Source: Gemmatimonadales bacterium | GTDB lineage: Bacteria; Gemmatimonadota; Gemmatimonadetes; Longimicrobiales; Gaopeijiaceae | Assembly: GCA_007695225.1 (NCBI GenBank) | Contig: REED01000126.1 | Span: forward strand, 1-47,819 | DNA: 47,819 nt | Direction of reading: 5' to 3' | Shown here: positions 16,626 through 25,675 of the stretch, in pieces | Layout of the letters: every line of letters begins with the position of its first letter | How positions within the stretch are numbered: position 1 is the stretch's first letter | Made by a program: the position numbers and the translations under genes | The notes under the pieces: generated by a model | What the model saw: only the letters and a program-made list of their open reading frames with translations | Database searches by the model: none | What the model was told of the DNA's origin: nothing

Positions 16626-16654
16626 ATCTTACGCGCCGGTCAGGGGCATGTCAA
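16626..16654 (-). promoter_or_regulatory. sigma70-type promoter upstream of susC
   Basis: On the minus strand TTGACA (16654-16649) is followed after exactly 17 bases by TAAGAT (16631-16626). This is a consensus -35 with ideal spacing and a 4-of-6 -10. It is the best promoter match I found in the window. Transcription would start near 16619 and run into the SusC gene at 15971. Confidence 0.5.
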
Positions 16655-16786
16655 GTAATGCGTCAGTGGAACCTTCCCGGGAACCTTCCCCCCAAACCGA
16701 GAACACCCGGAAGTTTGCTGGCGGAGCGCAAGGTAGGCAGGGACGCAGTCTGGGCACAAGGGGGTCACCAGTTCGTGTCGACGGAT

Positions 16787-19117
16787 TCAACGGTTTCCTG
16801 GATTCGGGCCCAGAAGCGCCTGGAAACGAGGGTTGGACCGGAGGGGATCCCAGGTGGGGTCGAACCGGAGTTCCCCGGGTGAAGTCGGTCCGGGAATGGC
16901 CAGAATCCACTCCAGGAGGTCCAGAGCCTCCCCCGTCTGGCCCACCAGAACCCGGGTCCGGGCCAAGGCGGCCAGACAGGCCGGCCCCTCGACGGCGTCC
17001 CGCTCCACGGGAAGGAGCCGCACCGCCCGTTCCGCAAAGTGACGGGCCTCGGCTCCATCGCCCCGGAGGGCGAGGACTTCGCCAAGGGCTGCCAGCGTCC
17101 CCGGGTCGTGGGGCCCCCGGGACAGCTCCGAGAGCAACTCATCCCTGGCCAGGGCCAGTTCGTTCCGGGACCCCTCCACCTGCCCGATGAAGGCACGGAT
17201 CGTCCCCAGCATGCGGGCAGGAGTATAGACGGTGCAGGGCGCCGTGAGTCGCACCGGACCCGACTGCAGGGACGGGCTCGAGGGGGACGGGCTGGACGCC
17301 AGACCCGAGGCCACCTCTCCGGCCGCGCCAAACTCCCGCCCGTAGAAGTGGGCCAGAAATCGGGTCAGGGGCAGGGATTCGGGGTCCGGCACGGACTCCA
17401 GGGCCACTCGTGCCGAGTCCAGGTCACCCCATCGACTGAGGCGGGACTGAAAGAGTATGGACCGAGCCACCTCCAGTTCCGGGTCGGTGGCCACCGCCGC
17501 CTCAAGGTGGGCGATGGCCCGGGGATAGTCGCGGAGGAGGTGGTGGGTGAAGCCCAGCTCGAGCCGAATCCGGGCCAGCCCAGGCTCCAGCTCCACCGAT
17601 CGCTCCCACGCGGCAAGGGCCGTGTTCCAGTCACCGGTGCGTCGCGCCACTTCGCCCATGGCCTGGTGCACGGGGGCCCACCCGGGTAGCCGCCCGGCCG
17701 CCCGTCGGTATTCATGGAGTGCACGCTGTGCCCCGCCGATGGCGTCGCCCCAGGCGAGGAGGTGGCCCACGGCCAGCCGGGCCAGAGGATCTTCCGGGTC
17801 CAGGCGGAGGGCCCGGTCCGCCGCCGTCCAGGAACGCTCCAGGTGCGTCGTGGCCCCTCTGTCTCCACGGGAGGTACCCGTTCGGAAGAGGAGGGACCGG
17901 GTCTCGGAGAGCGCGCTCCATGCGAGGGCGAATGCGGGATCCCGCTCCACGGCCTCGAGGAAGAGTCGCTCTGCTTCCCCGAGGGTGCCTTCCCCGACCT
18001 GGGTGCCCAGTCCCTCTTCGTCCCGGCTTCCGTCACGGTGTCCATCTCCGCTTCCGTCACGGTCTCCGTCACGGCGAAGGGCCCGTCCCCTGGCATAGAG
18101 GCGCAAGGCGTCCATGTCCTGGGTGGGCACCCCCTCCAGCAGTGCGTGATCTCCTGCATCGGAGGGCAGCCCGAGGAAGGCCAGCACCTGCAGCGCCAGC
18201 TCGGCCTGGGCCTGGAAGATGCCGCTAGGGGGGTCCTCCACCTGGAAGGTCCCACTCCATCGTTCCCTTCCCCGGGCATTGAAGAGTCGGGCCGAGAGGT
18301 GGAAACCATTCTCCGCCCTGCCCAACTCCACCCAGAGGATGGCCTGCGCCCCCGCGTCCCGGGCCCTGGCCACCCCGGCTCCGGGCTCTTCCTGGACGGA
18401 CTCCCCGTAGACGGACTTTCCCAGAGCGACCATGGAACGGGGGGAGAAGGGAGTGATCCCGTCGACTGTGGCCAGGCGAAGGAGGAGATCCTCGTGGAGG
18501 GCCAGGGCCAGTGCCTCCAGGGTTTCCTCTCCATCGGGAGGGGTGTGCCCATCCGGACCCCCGGCGGGGTCCCATCCAGCGGCCACGCCCATGGAGGGGG
18601 ATGCCGCCCAATGGTAGGGGAGGACGGCCACCCGGGGCCCGGGGGTGCCCTCCTCTCCGGACCACCCAAAAGGAAGGCCGAAGAAAACCCAAGCCAACGC
18701 CATTCCTCCAAGGATCAGGCCCGCGAGACCCAGGGCCAGGAGTCCTGGGGAAGGGAGGAGGCCGGGCCGGCGGCTCCGCTGGGACTCTTCGCCCACCCCC
18801 GGCGGGGCGCCCTCCCCTCCGGAAGCCATGGGGGGAGCCAGGTCGGTTGTCCCTCCGGCATCCCCGGACCCGTGGCCCCCGTGGGCCGCTTCCGCTGCCC
18901 CCGGACGCTCCCGGAGCCACGCAAGCGCCAGGACCGGGGGGAGCCCGATGAGGAGGAACCCCAGCGCCAGGTCGGGAAACCAGGACGGGAGCCCCGCGAC
19001 GGTGGTGAGGACCTGGATCGCCAGGAGGGTGAGCCAGGAGCTCAGGGCGTAGACGCCCAGAACCCTCCAGATGGACCGGGCCTGGATCTCCTGGAGGATC
19101 CGCTTGATATCGGGCAT
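16787..19117 (-). CDS. membrane-anchored FlgO/TolB-like and TPR protein
   Basis: A 776-residue protein. I place the start at 19117 (MPDIKRIL), the typical beginning of this family; the frame extends to 19222, but that part is low-complexity. Two membrane helices (about 19-62) are followed by a third (about 140-163), then a FlgO/TolB-N-like domain beginning RVAVLPY (about 175-330), and a long TPR solenoid to the C-terminus. Proteins of this build are often fused to adenylate cyclase, kinase or DNA-binding domains, but none is present here. A stretch of Asp/Arg/Gly repeats (RDGDRDGSGDGHRDGSRD) lies in the linker before the TPR part. It is divergent from the transporter operon at 19235. Confidence 0.82.
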   Translation of the reverse strand: MPDIKRILQEIQARSIWRVLGVYALSSWLTLLAIQVLTTVAGLPSWFPDLALGFLLIGLPPVLALAWLRERPGAAEAAHGGHGSGDAGGTTDLAPPMASGGEGAPPGVGEESQRSRRPGLLPSPGLLALGLAGLILGGMALAWVFFGLPFGWSGEEGTPGPRVAVLPYHWAASPSMGVAAGWDPAGGPDGHTPPDGEETLEALALALHEDLLLRLATVDGITPFSPRSMVALGKSVYGESVQEEPGAGVARARDAGAQAILWVELGRAENGFHLSARLFNARGRERWSGTFQVEDPPSGIFQAQAELALQVLAFLGLPSDAGDHALLEGVPTQDMDALRLYARGRALRRDGDRDGSGDGHRDGSRDEEGLGTQVGEGTLGEAERLFLEAVERDPAFALAWSALSETRSLLFRTGTSRGDRGATTHLERSWTAADRALRLDPEDPLARLAVGHLLAWGDAIGGAQRALHEYRRAAGRLPGWAPVHQAMGEVARRTGDWNTALAAWERSVELEPGLARIRLELGFTHHLLRDYPRAIAHLEAAVATDPELEVARSILFQSRLSRWGDLDSARVALESVPDPESLPLTRFLAHFYGREFGAAGEVASGLASSPSPSSPSLQSGPVRLTAPCTVYTPARMLGTIRAFIGQVEGSRNELALARDELLSELSRGPHDPGTLAALGEVLALRGDGAEARHFAERAVRLLPVERDAVEGPACLAALARTRVLVGQTGEALDLLEWILAIPGPTSPGELRFDPTWDPLRSNPRFQALLGPNPGNR

Positions 19118-19234
19118 GGACGGGAGGGGTGCGATGATCAGGCCGGCGAAGGGAGTGACGGTCCTCGGACGGACCCGTATGATGGGGTGAAGTGGAGGCC
19201 TTCTCAACGGCGATCCCCTCAACCGGGAGGGAAC

Positions 19235-19519
19235 ATGTCCATCCAGAGAGTGCGGCGGGGGGTGTTTGGCTTCTTCCTCCTCTATGCCGTGGCGGTGACC
19301 TGGCCCGGCGCCCTACCCTTCCGGGGAGCCGAGCCCTTCATACTGGGCCTCCCCTTCTCCATGGCCTGGGCCGTCCTCTGGATCCTCTTGGGCGGGGTGG
19401 CCCTCTGGGTCCTCCACTGGGCGGAGGGACGAGCTTCTTCCCATCCCCAAGACCGGGCGCCCATCGGCAGGCGAGGCGGGGAGCGGAGGACGGAGCGACA
19501 CAGGGAGGACCCGAGCTGA
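19235..19519 (+). CDS. DUF3311-like small membrane protein
   Basis: A 94-residue protein with two membrane helices (about 9-27 and 37-60) and a charged Arg-rich tail (about 65-94). It resembles the DUF3311 proteins that usually precede a sodium:solute symporter gene, and here the symporter starts at its stop codon (TGATG overlap). It is probably an accessory subunit of the transporter. GGGAGG lies 4 nt before the ATG. Confidence 0.8.
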   Translation: MSIQRVRRGVFGFFLLYAVAVTWPGALPFRGAEPFILGLPFSMAWAVLWILLGGVALWVLHWAEGRASSHPQDRAPIGRRGGERRTERHREDPS

Positions 19520-21009
19520 TGGAACGCTGGGTCGTCATCACCGGGATCATCGGCCTCTACCTGGCTCTCACCCTGGCCATCGGGCTCCGGGCGGGGCGGG
19601 ACACCTCCCCGACGGTCACGGGCTTCGTGGCCGGGGATCGGGACTTCGGGCTCCTGGTCATGTATTTCGTCACCGGAGCCACCGTCTTCTCCGCTTTCGC
19701 CTTCCTGGGGGGACCCGGGTGGGCCTACTCGCGGGGAGCGGCAGCCTTCTACATCCTCTCCTACGGCGTGCTGGGGATCGCCCCCTGGTACGTCATCGGA
19801 CCCCGGGTGGCCCGCCTGGGCCGACGCATGGGGTTCGTCACACAGGCCCAGTTCCTGGTGGGGCGCTTCCCCTCCCGAAGCCTCTCGGCCCTGGTGGCCT
19901 TCCTGAGCCTGGTGGCCTTCATCCCCTACATCACCCTCCAGATGCGGGGTGCGGGGATCGTCATCGAGGCGGTGACTGACGGAAACGTCCCCCTCTGGGC
20001 CGGGGCGGCGGTAGCCTACGGGATCGTACTCCTCTACGTCCTGGTGAGTGGGGTGGCGGCGGTGGGGTGGACCAACACCTTCCAGGGCATCTTCATGGTG
20101 ACCATCGCCTGGGTCCTGGGCCTCTACCTCCCCTCAGCCCTCCACGGCGGGATCGGGCCCATGTTCCAGGAGATCCTGGCGGAGCGACCGGAACTGCTGG
20201 AGGTGCCGGGCCTCACCGGGGGCGGGGATCCCTGGAGCTGGGGGGGCTACTCCTCCGCCATCCTGGTGAGCGCCATCGGCCTCACCCTCTGGCCGCACCT
20301 CTTCATGAAGGCCTTTACCGCCCGGGACGAGGAGACCCTCAAGCGCACGGTGGTCCTCTTTCCCACCTTCCACCTCTTCCTGGTCCCCGTCTTCCTCATC
20401 GGCTTCGCCGGGGTCCTGTACGTGGATGCGCTTCCCCAGCCCGACTTCATCCTTCCCCACCTGATCCTCGACGTGGACCTCCCCGTGTTGGTGGTGGGGC
20501 TTTTCTGTGCGGGTGCTCTTTCCGCTTCCATGTCCACGGGGGACGCCCTTCTCCACGCTTCGGCGTCGGTCCTCGTGGAGGATGGGGTTCGGCCCTTCCG
20601 TCCCATCTCCGAGGCGGCCCAGCGGGCCCTCATGCGGGTGATCATCGTCCTGGCGGGAGGGGTGGCCTACTTCTTCGCCCTGGACGAGGATCAGTCCCTG
20701 GTGGTCCTCCTCCTCACGTCGTATGGGATCATCGCCCAGCTGGCTCCACCGGTGGTGGCGGCCCTCTTCTGGCGCCGGGCCACAACCTTCGGAGCCCTGG
20801 CGGGACTGGTTGCGGGTTCGGCGGCAACCCTGTTCTTCTTCCTGAATCCCGGTCTCCGGCCGTGGGATCTCCACGAGGGGATCCTGGGGCTCCTGGTCCA
20901 CCTTCCGTTCCTGGTGGCGGGGTCCCTCCTCACGGCTCCCCAACCCGAATCCCACGTGGAAGCCTTCGTGAATCCACCTCCATCCACGCCAGAGGAGCTT
21001 CAGCGATGA
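19519..21009 (+). CDS. sodium:solute symporter family transporter
   Basis: A 496-residue inner-membrane protein of the SSF family (sodium-coupled uptake), with about 13 hydrophobic segments. The start MERWVVITGIIGLYL and the segments GFVAGDRDFG and GPGWAYSRGAAAFYI fit the first helices and the sodium-site loop of the family. GGGAGG lies 10 nt before the start. The start overlaps the DUF3311 stop, and the end overlaps the deacetylase start (ATGA). The substrate is unknown. Coupling to an ArgE-type deacetylase suggests an N-acyl amino acid or similar compound, which is an inference. Confidence 0.92.
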   Translation: MERWVVITGIIGLYLALTLAIGLRAGRDTSPTVTGFVAGDRDFGLLVMYFVTGATVFSAFAFLGGPGWAYSRGAAAFYILSYGVLGIAPWYVIGPRVARLGRRMGFVTQAQFLVGRFPSRSLSALVAFLSLVAFIPYITLQMRGAGIVIEAVTDGNVPLWAGAAVAYGIVLLYVLVSGVAAVGWTNTFQGIFMVTIAWVLGLYLPSALHGGIGPMFQEILAERPELLEVPGLTGGGDPWSWGGYSSAILVSAIGLTLWPHLFMKAFTARDEETLKRTVVLFPTFHLFLVPVFLIGFAGVLYVDALPQPDFILPHLILDVDLPVLVVGLFCAGALSASMSTGDALLHASASVLVEDGVRPFRPISEAAQRALMRVIIVLAGGVAYFFALDEDQSLVVLLLTSYGIIAQLAPPVVAALFWRRATTFGALAGLVAGSAATLFFFLNPGLRPWDLHEGILGLLVHLPFLVAGSLLTAPQPESHVEAFVNPPPSTPEELQR

Positions 21010-22328
21010 CGTCCGCCCCCCCGCGCCTCACCACTCTGGAGATCCTGGAACACCTGGTGGCCTTCCCCACCATCTCCCGGGACTCCAACCTCCCCCTGGT
21101 GGACTGGGTGGAGCTCTACCTCATGGCCTGGGGGGCCCGATGCCGGCGGACCTGGAATGATGAGGGGACCAAAGCCAACCTGCTGGCCACCTTCGGCCCC
21201 GACGCACCCGGCGGGGTGGTGCTCTCCGGGCACACCGACGTGGTGCCGGTGGAGGGACAGGATTGGAGCTCCGATCCCTTCACCCTGGTGGAACGGGATG
21301 GAAGGCTCTATGGACGGGGAGCCGCGGACATGAAGGGCTTCCTGGCCGTGGTCCTGGGGCTGGTCCCGGAGATCGCGGCCATCTCCCTTCAACGACCCCT
21401 CCACCTGGCCTTCTCCTACGATGAGGAGGTGGGTTGCCTGGGGGTGGGGAGGATGGTCGCGGATCTGGTGGGGCACTTCCTTCTCCCATCGGTAGCCATC
21501 GTGGGGGAACCCACCTCCATGGAGGTGGTGCGGGCCCACAAGTCGGTGAACGCGTTTCGGACCCGGGTCACGGGCCAGGCCGCCCACTCGAGCCAACCGC
21601 AACGGGGGGCCAGTGCCATCCTGGGGGCCGGCCGTCTCCTGGAGGAACTCCGGCGCATCGGGGTGGAGAATCGCCGCCGGGGAGAGGAGGAGGGGGAGGC
21701 CGCCGGGGCGGGATTCGATCCCCCCTGGACCACGGTTCAGGCCGGGATGATCCAGGGAGGCACGGCGCTGAACATCCTCCCCGCCGAGTGCACCTTCCTC
21801 TGGGAGTACCGTTCCCTCCCCGACGAGGACCCCTCGAAGATCCTGGCACGGATGGAGTCCTTCGCCCGGGAAGAGGTGCTCCCCGAACTCCAGGAGTTCG
21901 CTCCCGGGGCGAAGGTGGTCATCGAGACCCTGGCCAGGGTACCGCCGCTGCGCCCCGAGACGAAGGCGCCTCGGCGGCAGGGGGTTGAGGCGAGCATGGC
22001 TGGGACAAGGGCGGCTGGGGCGACCGATTCGGGAGAAGGCGGGGACGGGCCGGGGAGGGTTCAGGAGAAAGGAGAACCCAGGGCCGAAGCCCTGGTGCGG
22101 CATCTGCCGGGGGTCCGTGCGGGCGGTACGGGGGCCGTATCCTTCGCCACGGAAGGGGGGACCTTCCAGGCGGCGGGGATCTCCACGGTGGTGTGCGGTC
22201 CGGGTTCCATCGACCAGGCTCATCGCCCCGACGAATTCATCGCCATCTCGCAACTGGAGGCGTGCGCCGACGCGCTTCGCGGGCTCCTCCCCCTCCTGGC
22301 CACGGAGGCGGCGGAAGGCGCCAGGTGA
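21006..22328 (+). CDS. argE: M20-family peptidase, acetylornithine deacetylase-like
   Basis: A 440-residue cytoplasmic zinc hydrolase. The metal-site residues are all visible: His76 with Asp78 (SGHTDVVP), Asp108 (GRGAADMKG), Glu140/Glu141 (YDEEVGCLG), Glu168 (GEPTSME) and a late His (IDQAHRPDEF). The local sequences match ArgE more than DapE, but no other arginine gene is near, so another N-acyl amino acid may be the substrate. An unusual insert of about 45 low-complexity residues (about 320-365, rich in Gly, Ala, Arg and Glu) interrupts the C-terminal part. It overlaps the symporter stop by 4 bases. Confidence 0.85.
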   Translation: MTSAPPRLTTLEILEHLVAFPTISRDSNLPLVDWVELYLMAWGARCRRTWNDEGTKANLLATFGPDAPGGVVLSGHTDVVPVEGQDWSSDPFTLVERDGRLYGRGAADMKGFLAVVLGLVPEIAAISLQRPLHLAFSYDEEVGCLGVGRMVADLVGHFLLPSVAIVGEPTSMEVVRAHKSVNAFRTRVTGQAAHSSQPQRGASAILGAGRLLEELRRIGVENRRRGEEEGEAAGAGFDPPWTTVQAGMIQGGTALNILPAECTFLWEYRSLPDEDPSKILARMESFAREEVLPELQEFAPGAKVVIETLARVPPLRPETKAPRRQGVEASMAGTRAAGATDSGEGGDGPGRVQEKGEPRAEALVRHLPGVRAGGTGAVSFATEGGTFQAAGISTVVCGPGSIDQAHRPDEFIAISQLEACADALRGLLPLLATEAAEGAR

Positions 22329-22341
22329 GGGTGTGGTGGTC

Positions 22342-22374
22342 AGCTTCCCGGCTGGCCGGGAAAGCCGGGAAGCT
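22342..22374. terminator. bidirectional hairpin between convergent genes
   Basis: AGCTTCCCGGC (22342-22352) pairs perfectly over 11 bp with 22364-22374. It lies between the convergent stops at 22328 and 22378. Neither side has a T run, so it is a candidate terminator or mRNA end protector for both genes. Confidence 0.6.
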
Positions 22375-22377
22375 CGG

Positions 22378-23961
22378 TTAGCCGGGACGGCCGGGGAGGT
22401 CGGGACCTTCGGGGAGGTCGGGAAGGAGGACGCCGGGGTTCAGGATTCCCTGGGGGTCCAGGAAGTCCTTCACCCGGCGGAGCTCCTCCACACCAGCGGG
22501 GCCGTACTGGATCTCCACCAGCTCTCGCTTGATCCGGCCGATCCCATGTTCCGCCGTGACCGAGCCCCCGAGCCGGACCGCTTCCCGGGCCAGTTCCAGG
22601 TGGATGGCCTTGGCCCGGGCCAGTTCCTCGGGGGAACGGGGGAGGAAGTTCAGGTGGAGGTGGTTCTCCGCGGCGTGCCCGAAGAGGACAGACTCCACCC
22701 CCCCTGTGGAGCGCCGCTCCCGGTAGATCCGGTAGAGCTCCGCTGCCGATCGGTCGGGGACCGCCAGGTCCGTCCCCACCTTATGGAGCCCCGGGACCTC
22801 CCGCTTCCGGCGGGTAATCCGGGCGTTCACCGCCTCCGGGACCGAATGACGGAGGTGGCGCATCCGCGCCCGCTCCCCCTCCTCGTCCCCGGCCCAGGTG
22901 TCCTCCAGCGAGGCGCCCACCCAGCCCAGCGCCTCTTCCAGGACGCCGATTCCCCGCTCCATCTCCAGGTCGTCCTCGAAGGGGAGTTCCAGGTAGATGG
23001 CCTCACCGGCAGTGGCCGGGAAGTCCGGGATGTGGTCTCCCCGCCCACTGGCCCGCTCCTCCCGGAGGAGGTCCAGGCAGGCCGCGTCGAGGAACTCGAT
23101 GGCCAGGGGACTGAGTGCTGGCTCATTCTTCAGCCGCTGCACGAACTCCAGGCCGTCGCTCCCCTGGGGGAGGAAGCAGAAAAGGGAGAGGATGTGGCGG
23201 GGAAGGGGGGCGAGCTGAAGCTCCGCCTCCACCACAACCCCCAGCGTTCCCTCGGCTCCGATGAAGAGGTCCAGGAGGTCCCCCCCAGGCTCAAGCCCAT
23301 ATCCAGCAACGCACTTCGCGGAAGGGATCGGAAGATCGGGGACCCGGAGAACCCGGTCGCCGAACCCCTCAGGCCAACGGACCTCCCGTTCGACCACCGG
23401 GGCCTCTCCCCGACGGAGTTCCACGAGCCGGCCATCGGCCAGGACGATGCGGAGGGCTCTCACCCAGGCCCCGGTGGGACCGAAGTGGTAGCTCCGGCTC
23501 CCGGAGGCGTTGGTGGCCACCGTGCCCCCCACCGAGGCGGACCACTCGGTGGGGTCCACCGGATAGACCCACTCCCTCCCCTCCATGGGGCCGAGTTCCC
23601 TCACCCTTTCCTCCAACTCCGCCAGGGAGAGTCCGGCCTCCGCCCGGACAAAGGGGGCGCCGGTTCCCGGATCCCGGTCCGCCCCCAGGAACCGGTTCAG
23701 TCGCTGGAGCGAAAGGACCCAGCGAGTCCCCACCGGGACCGCCCCTCCCGTGATCCCGGTCCGGGCACCGCTCACCGAAAGGGGGATCCCGAGGCGCGCC
23801 GCCTCGCCCACCACCGAGGCCACCTCCTCCGCGGTCTCGGGCAGATAGACCCGCTCCACTCCTTCCCCGGTGAGGTTGGATTCGTCCCGGAGAAGGTCCG
23901 GGAAGCGCTCCCGGATGGCTTCGACGCCCTGGCTCGCGGGAAGGATGGGGGGATGGGACAT
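22378..23961 (-). CDS. FAD-binding oxidase, GlcD/D-lactate dehydrogenase type
   Basis: A 527-residue flavoprotein. I place the start at 23961 (MSHPPIL), with GGAGA about 10 nt upstream; two in-frame Met codons further up would add an unlikely Arg-rich leader. The FAD-binding half (about 40-220) contains LSVSGARTGITGGAVP and SVGGTVATNASG. The C-terminal cap has GHAAENHLHLNF and TAEHGIGRIKRE, which match the active-site loops of GlcD and D-lactate dehydrogenases. It probably oxidises a 2-hydroxyacid such as glycolate or D-lactate and passes electrons to a cytochrome or quinone. There is no GlcE/GlcF partner next to it. The C-terminal tail is Pro/Gly/Asp-rich repeats. Confidence 0.88.
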   Translation of the reverse strand: MSHPPILPASQGVEAIRERFPDLLRDESNLTGEGVERVYLPETAEEVASVVGEAARLGIPLSVSGARTGITGGAVPVGTRWVLSLQRLNRFLGADRDPGTGAPFVRAEAGLSLAELEERVRELGPMEGREWVYPVDPTEWSASVGGTVATNASGSRSYHFGPTGAWVRALRIVLADGRLVELRRGEAPVVEREVRWPEGFGDRVLRVPDLPIPSAKCVAGYGLEPGGDLLDLFIGAEGTLGVVVEAELQLAPLPRHILSLFCFLPQGSDGLEFVQRLKNEPALSPLAIEFLDAACLDLLREERASGRGDHIPDFPATAGEAIYLELPFEDDLEMERGIGVLEEALGWVGASLEDTWAGDEEGERARMRHLRHSVPEAVNARITRRKREVPGLHKVGTDLAVPDRSAAELYRIYRERRSTGGVESVLFGHAAENHLHLNFLPRSPEELARAKAIHLELAREAVRLGGSVTAEHGIGRIKRELVEIQYGPAGVEELRRVKDFLDPQGILNPGVLLPDLPEGPDLPGRPG

Positions 23962-24179
23962 TGGGGTACGTCTCCGGTGGCACATGGGGGTTGGATGGGA
24001 AAAGGTAACATGGAGAATCCGACCTCCGGGACCTCTTCCCCGGTCGGCGGACGCCCTCCTCATCGCCACTCCCGAGTAAAACTGTTCCATCCAGGGCGTC
24101 CCCAAGAAAGCCCTGGACTGGGCCTCCCGCCCCCCACTCTCCCCTGTCTGGGAAGCCCGTTAGGATGGTGGGTGCCTCC

Positions 24180-24228
24180 GGGGGCGTGGGTGCGACGCCT
24201 GTCCGGCTGACGCAGGTCCCACGCCCCC
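24180..24228 (-). terminator. hairpin after the PQQ-type dehydrogenase gene
   Basis: GGGGGCGTGGG (24180-24190) pairs perfectly with 24218-24228, enclosing a 27-base loop that can itself fold. It starts 28 bp past the minus-strand stop at 24256. No T run follows, so termination is only probable. The rest of the gap to 23961 shows no gene. Confidence 0.5.
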
Positions 24229-24255
24229 GTTCGCCCTCGATCCGCCGTCGTCGCT

Positions 24256-25461
24256 TCAGCCTCCCGCCGGCTCCACGCGGTAGAGCCCGCCGTCAGCTTC
24301 TCCGGTGACGATGTAGAGGTTGCCGTCCGGTCCCTGGCGCACATCGCGGATCCGACCCAGGTCTCCGTGCAGGAGTTCCTCCAGGTGGACCACGGACTCG
24401 TTCTCGAGCACCACCCGGAGGATCCGCTGGGCCCGAAGGCCTCCGGCCAGGAGATTCCCCTGCCAGGTGTCGTGGAACCCGCCCCCCGTCACCACGGCCA
24501 GTCCAGAGGGCGCCAGGGTGGGGAGGAACTCGTAGACGGGGCCGGTCATTCCCACCTCGTCGTGGTCCCGGACCTCACCGAAGGGCTCCTGGGTGGGGTA
24601 CTCCCGCCCGAGACTGGCGGTGGGCCACCCGTAGTTCTCCCCGGCCACGATCCGGTTCAGCTCGTCGCCGCCCCGGGGACCATGCTCGGTGGCCCAGATC
24701 TCCCCGGTCTCCGGATGCTGGACGATCCCCTGGATGTTCCGGTGACCCCAGCTGTAGATCTCGGGGGCATAGTCGGGGTTGCCGACAAAGGGATTGTCCT
24801 CGGGAACCGAGCCGTCGTCATGAAGGCGGACCACCGTCCCGGAGTGGTCCAGGGGATCCTGGGCCCGGGGGGGATGGGCGCCCCGATCCCCGATGGTCAT
24901 GAGGAGGGTGCCGTCATCCAGGAAGAGGATCCGGGAACCGTAGTGGCGACCCGGGGAAGTGTAGGTATTGGACTCGAAGAGCTCTTCCAGGTCCACCAGC
25001 GCATTGTCTTCCAGGCGGGCTCGGATCAGGGCCGGAACGGACGCATCCGAATCTCCCTTGGAGTAGGTCAGGTAGATCCAGCCATTCTCCCCGTGGTTCG
25101 GGTGGGGAACCACGTCCAGGAGTCCGCCCTGGTTCTGGACGTGGATGGGGGGCAGTCCGGAGACCTCGGTCCGGCTCCCGTCCTCCACTAACAGGAGGCG
25201 GCCGGGGCGCTCAGTGACCAGGAGTCGGTCGTCGGGAAGGAACCCCACCGCCCAGGGCTGCTCCAGCCCGGTGATCACTTCCACGACCCGGAGGTTCTGA
25301 TACTCGGTGCTCACCTCCAGGATCGTGGCCGACTCTCCCGAGGCATCGGGTTCCCCCTGGGCGTCGGGGGTCTCGCACCCAGCGAAGAGGGCCAGGAGAC
25401 CCAGGGTGAGAATCCCCCGGATTCTGGGTTGGACGTTGGGCGGCGGTGGGCGGTTGTTCAT
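24256..25461 (-). CDS. PQQ-dependent sugar dehydrogenase lipoprotein
   Basis: A 401-residue lipoprotein (lipobox FAGC ending at Cys29) of the glucose/sorbosone dehydrogenase family, a six-bladed beta-propeller. The propeller starts at about residue 60 (GLEQPWAVGFLPDDRLLVTE). Family hallmarks visible are YLTYSKGD, GRHYGSRI, IYSWGHRN, WATEHGPRGGDELN and GENYGWP. The known reaction is oxidation of a sugar or sugar aldehyde with PQQ as cofactor, outside the cytoplasm; the substrate is not clear. No PQQ biosynthesis gene is in the window. GGAGG lies 7 nt before the ATG. It is divergent from the formate dehydrogenase genes. Confidence 0.88.
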   Translation of the reverse strand: MNNRPPPPNVQPRIRGILTLGLLALFAGCETPDAQGEPDASGESATILEVSTEYQNLRVVEVITGLEQPWAVGFLPDDRLLVTERPGRLLLVEDGSRTEVSGLPPIHVQNQGGLLDVVPHPNHGENGWIYLTYSKGDSDASVPALIRARLEDNALVDLEELFESNTYTSPGRHYGSRILFLDDGTLLMTIGDRGAHPPRAQDPLDHSGTVVRLHDDGSVPEDNPFVGNPDYAPEIYSWGHRNIQGIVQHPETGEIWATEHGPRGGDELNRIVAGENYGWPTASLGREYPTQEPFGEVRDHDEVGMTGPVYEFLPTLAPSGLAVVTGGGFHDTWQGNLLAGGLRAQRILRVVLENESVVHLEELLHGDLGRIRDVRQGPDGNLYIVTGEADGGLYRVEPAGG

Positions 25462-25675
25462 GGTGTATCCTCCTTCCAGGATCGACTCGGTAGCACCCTC
25501 CTATCGACCCGCGGACCGGGGGAGTGTTCCCAGAAATGCTTTGGCGCATCGAACGTTGGAGTCGTACCTTTGAAGGAAGGGTCCGGAGGGAGGGTTCCCC
25601 CCCTCCGCGGCTGCCCTTCGAGCCCAGCGCCCAGCGGGCGACGGGCCGCGCGTCACCCCGACCCACGCCGGCACC

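Noticed and set aside
19118-19222. Upstream start for the TPR protein
   Set aside because: The extra 35 residues are Pro/Arg-rich without a ribosome binding site, while MPDIKRIL is the typical family start.
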